This document shows, in pieces, positions 60,351 to 64,000 of a stretch of DNA of 64,000 nt. Below the pieces are notes generated by a model. It ran no database searches. It worked only from the letters and a program-made list of their open reading frames with translations, and had not been told where the DNA came from. The stretch lies in assembly GCF_028554725.1 (NCBI RefSeq), contig NC_071667.1:66875501-66939500 (forward strand), in the 5' to 3' direction. Position numbers and translations under genes: made by a program. The stretch is from Zeugodacus cucurbitae (Eukaryota > Arthropoda > Insecta > Diptera > Tephritidae). Positions within the stretch are counted from its first letter, which is position 1, and every line of letters starts with the position of its first letter.

Positions 60351-61934
60351 ATTTTTGTTTCTTACTTTCTATAAGCTCTATTGTGTAATATCAATTGGCT
60401 TCTTTAGCTCGAGCGACATCTACAGTTCCACTGCGTCAACTCTATATGTATATTGTCTCTATTATATATATCCACACATTTGTAGAGATAATGGACATTA
60501 TTTGGTTCGAAGTTTGAATAGTTAGACACTCTTTTCACAAATTTTCCCTTATCAGTGTCTTCTTCGTCAAATTTATTCTTAACTATTATTCTTTGAAAAC
60601 CACCGATGAGACACAAATGCTCTAAAAAACGGGTTTTTCTAGATAATATTCCGCGGATCCCAAAGTAGAACTAGTACTGTCTATTCATCTCTATATCTAA
60701 AACGGTAGTCTTTCTCAAAGCGTTATTAGCTTACGGTCACATATAGTTTTTGTTGTTGTATGTAAATATAACTAAAATAAAAATAGATAAAACGCTCTAA
60801 TTATTATGTAATGGTACCATCATTTGCTTCTTTTATTGTCGCGCCGTGTAATGAAAAGGAATCAAATTGAAAAGAAGACATTAGTGGCAAGAAAGTGGCA
60901 AGAAAGTGGCAAGGAGAAAGATGTCTATTTATATACTTACATAGCAGAGTCCGTATATAAGAGCTGACGGAGGAGCAAATTTATTACAAACTCTTTATTA
61001 TGCAGCAAAAACAAAAAAAAAAAAACAAAGAAATGCTTCAAATGACCAACACGAACAAAGGGAAGTACCCAGTGCGAGGGTATGAGGTGAAAGGATGCGT
61101 GGACAAGGAACTATTTATGCTCGAATAAAGCTGTAAAGCTTTACACATACATACAAACATACAAGGGTATGTAGATTTGTATATGTATGTAGGTGTCTAC
61201 AAGTGCGTCTTCACTACACTCTTCCGAAATTTATGCTTTGTTGTTACATCAAATTATATCATTTATGACATGAAAACCTAATATTTTTCTTTTCTGACAT
61301 AAATTTGCATGAGTCTCGTTTTTTTTCTTCGCACTCTTATGATGCAGAGAAAGTGGTGTGGGTTGATGTTGTTGTTGTGTAGTAGTAGCTGTATTGTCTT
61401 TGCGTTTTCATTGCTATGGGAATCTCTTCATTTTGATTAATTTTGCATATTTTTGCAATGTAATCGGACGGACTGTACAACAGGAAATATGTGAGCTATT
61501 GGTGTGTCTCCAACGCGTATAAAATATTCTTTTGGAGATCAAATACAGTGTTTTTAGTTTGACATTTAATTTTTTACAGTAGAAATAGACTTAGGTGCGG
61601 ATAGTCTCTCAGACCTTAATCTCCAACTGACTGTATCACTGGATATATGTCTAGATCTTTTCGCCATAATTACCTTTAAGGGGTCTCAGCATATTTTACT
61701 ATATTTGAGAGAGCTTTGTTGTTTCTTAACTTGTTAAAACTTCCGGATTACAGTAGATTCCGATTTTATTCTATCAAACTCATTTTATAAAATGTCATAG
61801 TCTCGCTAAGTGGGAACTAAAGCTTTTAAGATCATCACCAGACACTTTCGAGTTCTAGAAGGTCCAACAACGCCAGGGTCTCATGTAGTAGGACTACAAA
61901 AACGATTTAGCTTTATGGGAAGGTAGAGCTTCAA
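60351..61934. other. Intergenic DNA, no gene seen
   Basis: Contains an A run (about 61009-61024), a triplicated AAGAAAGTGGCA-type motif at about 60888-60912, and CATA simple repeats near 61145-61195. No coding sequence is supported. Confidence 0.5.
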
Positions 61935-62150
61935 ATCCAGTGCTCCAGCTCTGAAAGTGTTCGATGCAGTACTGGTAGAAGCCGAGGAAGAGGGAGGCCT
62001 CCACTCCGATGGAAGGACCAGATCACTTCACTTGGTATTACCAATTGGCGCCAAACTGCCAAAAGGAGAGATACGTGGCGCGCTGTTGTTGATTCGGCTA
62101 TAACCGCGTAAGCGGTATCTACGCCAGTCAAGAAGAAGAAAAGAGCTTCA
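61935..62150 (+). mobile_element. Short 3' fragment of the 16486-type LINE
   Basis: It carries the C-terminal end of the LINE ORF (APALKVFDAV, then a decayed RGR...PPLRWKDQ region and RRQTAKRR-like text). It ends with ATAACCGCGTAAGCGGTATC, CTACGCCAG and an AAGAAG-rich tail. Small deletions shift the frame. Confidence 0.85.
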
Positions 62151-63948
62151 ACTAACTGTAGTAAAAATAACCTAATTAAGAAAAGCACTCTAGAAGAGAT
62201 CTCTAGTGGAAAGTCGTGTTCCAATTAACTATAATATATAGAAGTTTTCTCGGACCAGAACCCTAGAAAAGTTCTGGCTTTATGGAAGGTTGGGTTCCAA
62301 GTAATTATATCTTAGAGAAGCTTTCTTTGAGCAAGACCATAGATCTACCACTATGGGAACGTCTCAACTTCGTTGCTACCGAAAATGCTACCTTTTTTCC
62401 AAAATTGCTCCGCTGTCACTTCAACAAAAAATTAAAAGTGAATCTGCATTCTTTCAACTATTCTACAATAAAACGAAGAATTAAAAAAAGTCACAAATAT
62501 AAAATGTCATATTGCTCACTTTTACTTAACCGCAAGCGGCACGTTTAAGACACCACCACCCACGCGCTTGTGCGCTGGCCAACACTCGGTGGACAAGTAG
62601 CTTAATTTCTGAAATTAAACAACCTTTTTTCTGCGCCTTCCTTCCGCCAGTTCCGTTTAGTTGCTAACCTTTTCTTGGCCATCTTTGTATGTGTCATTTA
62701 GACGCTCTCTGATTTCTTGCCAGTTACTTGGCGTTTTCCGTGCGGCGACCGTAACAAATTGCCTACATTTAAATTTATAAAAATTGTAATTTTGCCCTTT
62801 TCTGCAGCCGTTGCTATTATTTGCCACCAACGCCCTTCGCTCTTAATCTATGTATGTATGTGTGTATTTCTTATTTTTGTTGCTCTTATTATAGCCTTTA
62901 CTACCGCTATGGCTGTCACTCGTTGATGTCACTACGCATTTTGTCAGCATTTTAATTCTTACGCTCTTTCGCTTCAAGGATTTCTGCTGCGCCATTTTTT
63001 ATGCACAAGCATTTCCTTTTCAATTCTTCATGCCTTTGCATTCGCAACCAACGCAGGGTCTTGGCCATTGCCCTCGTCCACAGTGCAGTTTATATATATG
63101 TATGTTTGTGTTGTTGTTGTGTGTGGGTATAAATTTGTAGCAATTCATTGCAATCCATTTCGCCTCTATTATTATTATCCTACTTGTCTTCCTGTGCTCT
63201 TCTTAAAAATATATGCAAGTGCGGGTCTTAGTTTCTAGATTTTTTCCACTCGTCAACTCGTTTATTGTCTCCGGTTTCCTTAGTAGCGCCGCATAAGTAA
63301 TTCAAGGACATTCGTTTTACCCTTTTCCTTTCGTATATGTATTTACTTACTTCGTCACGCATACAAATACAAGTCCAAACACTGATATATGTAGTTCCTA
63401 TTGCCATGCTCGAATACTCCTATTTACCCGTTTGTACTTCCTTTCTCCTTTGGGAGCTGAGTGCCTCCACTCGGGCGCATAAAAAAATGCCGAAATTACA
63501 TAAAAATTCTAGGGAATAAATTCAAGTCTCTAAGGAAATGTGTAAATTTAAGCGAAGTAACGAAGTCTGAAATACTTCAGTGCCGGCAGTACTTAGAGTT
63601 TAAATGGAATCGCTGCAGTGACTGAAGACGTCACCAAGCTATCTTTAACTGTAAATGTCGTCTTCTTCATATTGAAAATCTTTTTAAGTGGCTATTAAGG
63701 CGATTGCTAACTAGCGATAGACAGAGTACGCTAACTTAGTAATTGCGAGAAATCGTGTAAAATAATAGAATAGTAAATTTTCTATTAATCTCCTTTATTA
63801 AATTGAAAAGTGCGGGTTTTTAGAACTCGACATCTAGATTTAGGTTAGGTTAATGTGTATATCTCTGCAGCTGTAGAGAATCTCACTTAAACTGATTCTA
63901 CTGTTCTTTGAAACATCCGGAAAACTCCTAACGGATCACTAAGATCCT
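62151..63948. other. Intergenic DNA, no gene seen
   Basis: Two similar blocks (GCTTTATGGGAAGGTAGAGCTTC at about 61912 and GCTTTATGGAAGGTTGGGTTCC at about 62276) lie on either side of the LINE fragment. TG microsatellites occur at about 62850 and 63110. No gene is supported. Confidence 0.5.
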
Positions 63949-63986
63949 TATTCTCGATTCCAGTCACTTCACTGGAATCGAGAATA
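63949..63986. repeat. Perfect 16-bp inverted repeat (hairpin) with 6-base loop
   Basis: TATTCTCGATTCCAGT (63949-63964) and its exact complement ACTGGAATCGAGAATA (63971-63986) are separated by CACTTC. The stem has no mismatch. It may be the end of a transposon, a snap-back duplication, or an insulator-like palindrome; the window ends too soon to tell. Confidence 0.95.
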
Positions 63987-64000
63987 TGTGCCTATCGAGG

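Overview
The window looks like nuclear DNA from a higher fly, most likely a tephritid fruit fly (Bactrocera, Zeugodacus or Ceratitis type). The signs are an AT-rich background with abundant CA, TA and CAA/CAG microsatellites, a dipteran-style split calnexin gene, a DD41D mariner of the kind first known from Ceratitis rosa, and many dispersed repeats with (GTCY)n tracts like the dipteran mini-me/DINE-1 elements. The species is an inference. No prokaryotic operons, CRISPR arrays, rRNA genes or convincing tRNA genes are visible.

Only three host genes are well supported. (1) An intronless trypsin-like serine protease precursor lies at 41800-42657 (+), with a TATA box about 45 bp upstream. (2) A short, apparently intronless linker-histone-like (H15 winged helix) protein lies at 48588-49184 (+). 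(3) A complete calnexin gene lies at 50392-54938 (-). It was reconstructed here as 11 coding exons with consistent splice sites and phases, giving 613 residues. It has 4+4 P-domain repeats, a transmembrane exon, a possible alternative transmembrane exon, and an acidic tail ending in a basic cluster.

The rest is mostly transposon-derived or simple sequence. From left to right: a LINE fragment (3.39-4.2 kb); an internally deleted DD41D mariner with intact ends (5.87-6.80 kb); a mosaic LINE fragment (7.4-8.1 kb); a mini-me-like repeat (10.4-11.3 kb); a pogo-like MITE (11.94-12.09 kb); a decayed DD34D mariner (15.4-16.4 kb) followed closely by a LINE with an open 551-codon reverse transcriptase frame (16.5-18.2 kb); a long (AAGTTT)n/(ATGTT)n array (20.0-20.3 kb); a degenerate array carrying a GTTGCCA core (21.26-22.46 kb); more mini-me-like repeats (25-26.7 kb); a TTAA-flanked element split by a mini-me-like insertion (28.6-30.4 kb); a second TTAA element (34.2-34.9 kb); a hAT-like element with a perfect 8-bp target duplication (35.6-37.0 kb); a second LINE with RT and RNase H (43.1-45.1 kb); and a three-layer nested insertion (57.9-60.35 kb).

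The most unusual pattern not explained by a standard feature is the GTTGCCA array. Ten or eleven copies of a 12-13 bp core (GTAGAGTTGCCAY or CAGAGTTGCCAY) sit mostly 110-150 bp apart in diverged AT-rich DNA. The nested and internally deleted elements with intact ends also give a readable relative history of insertions.
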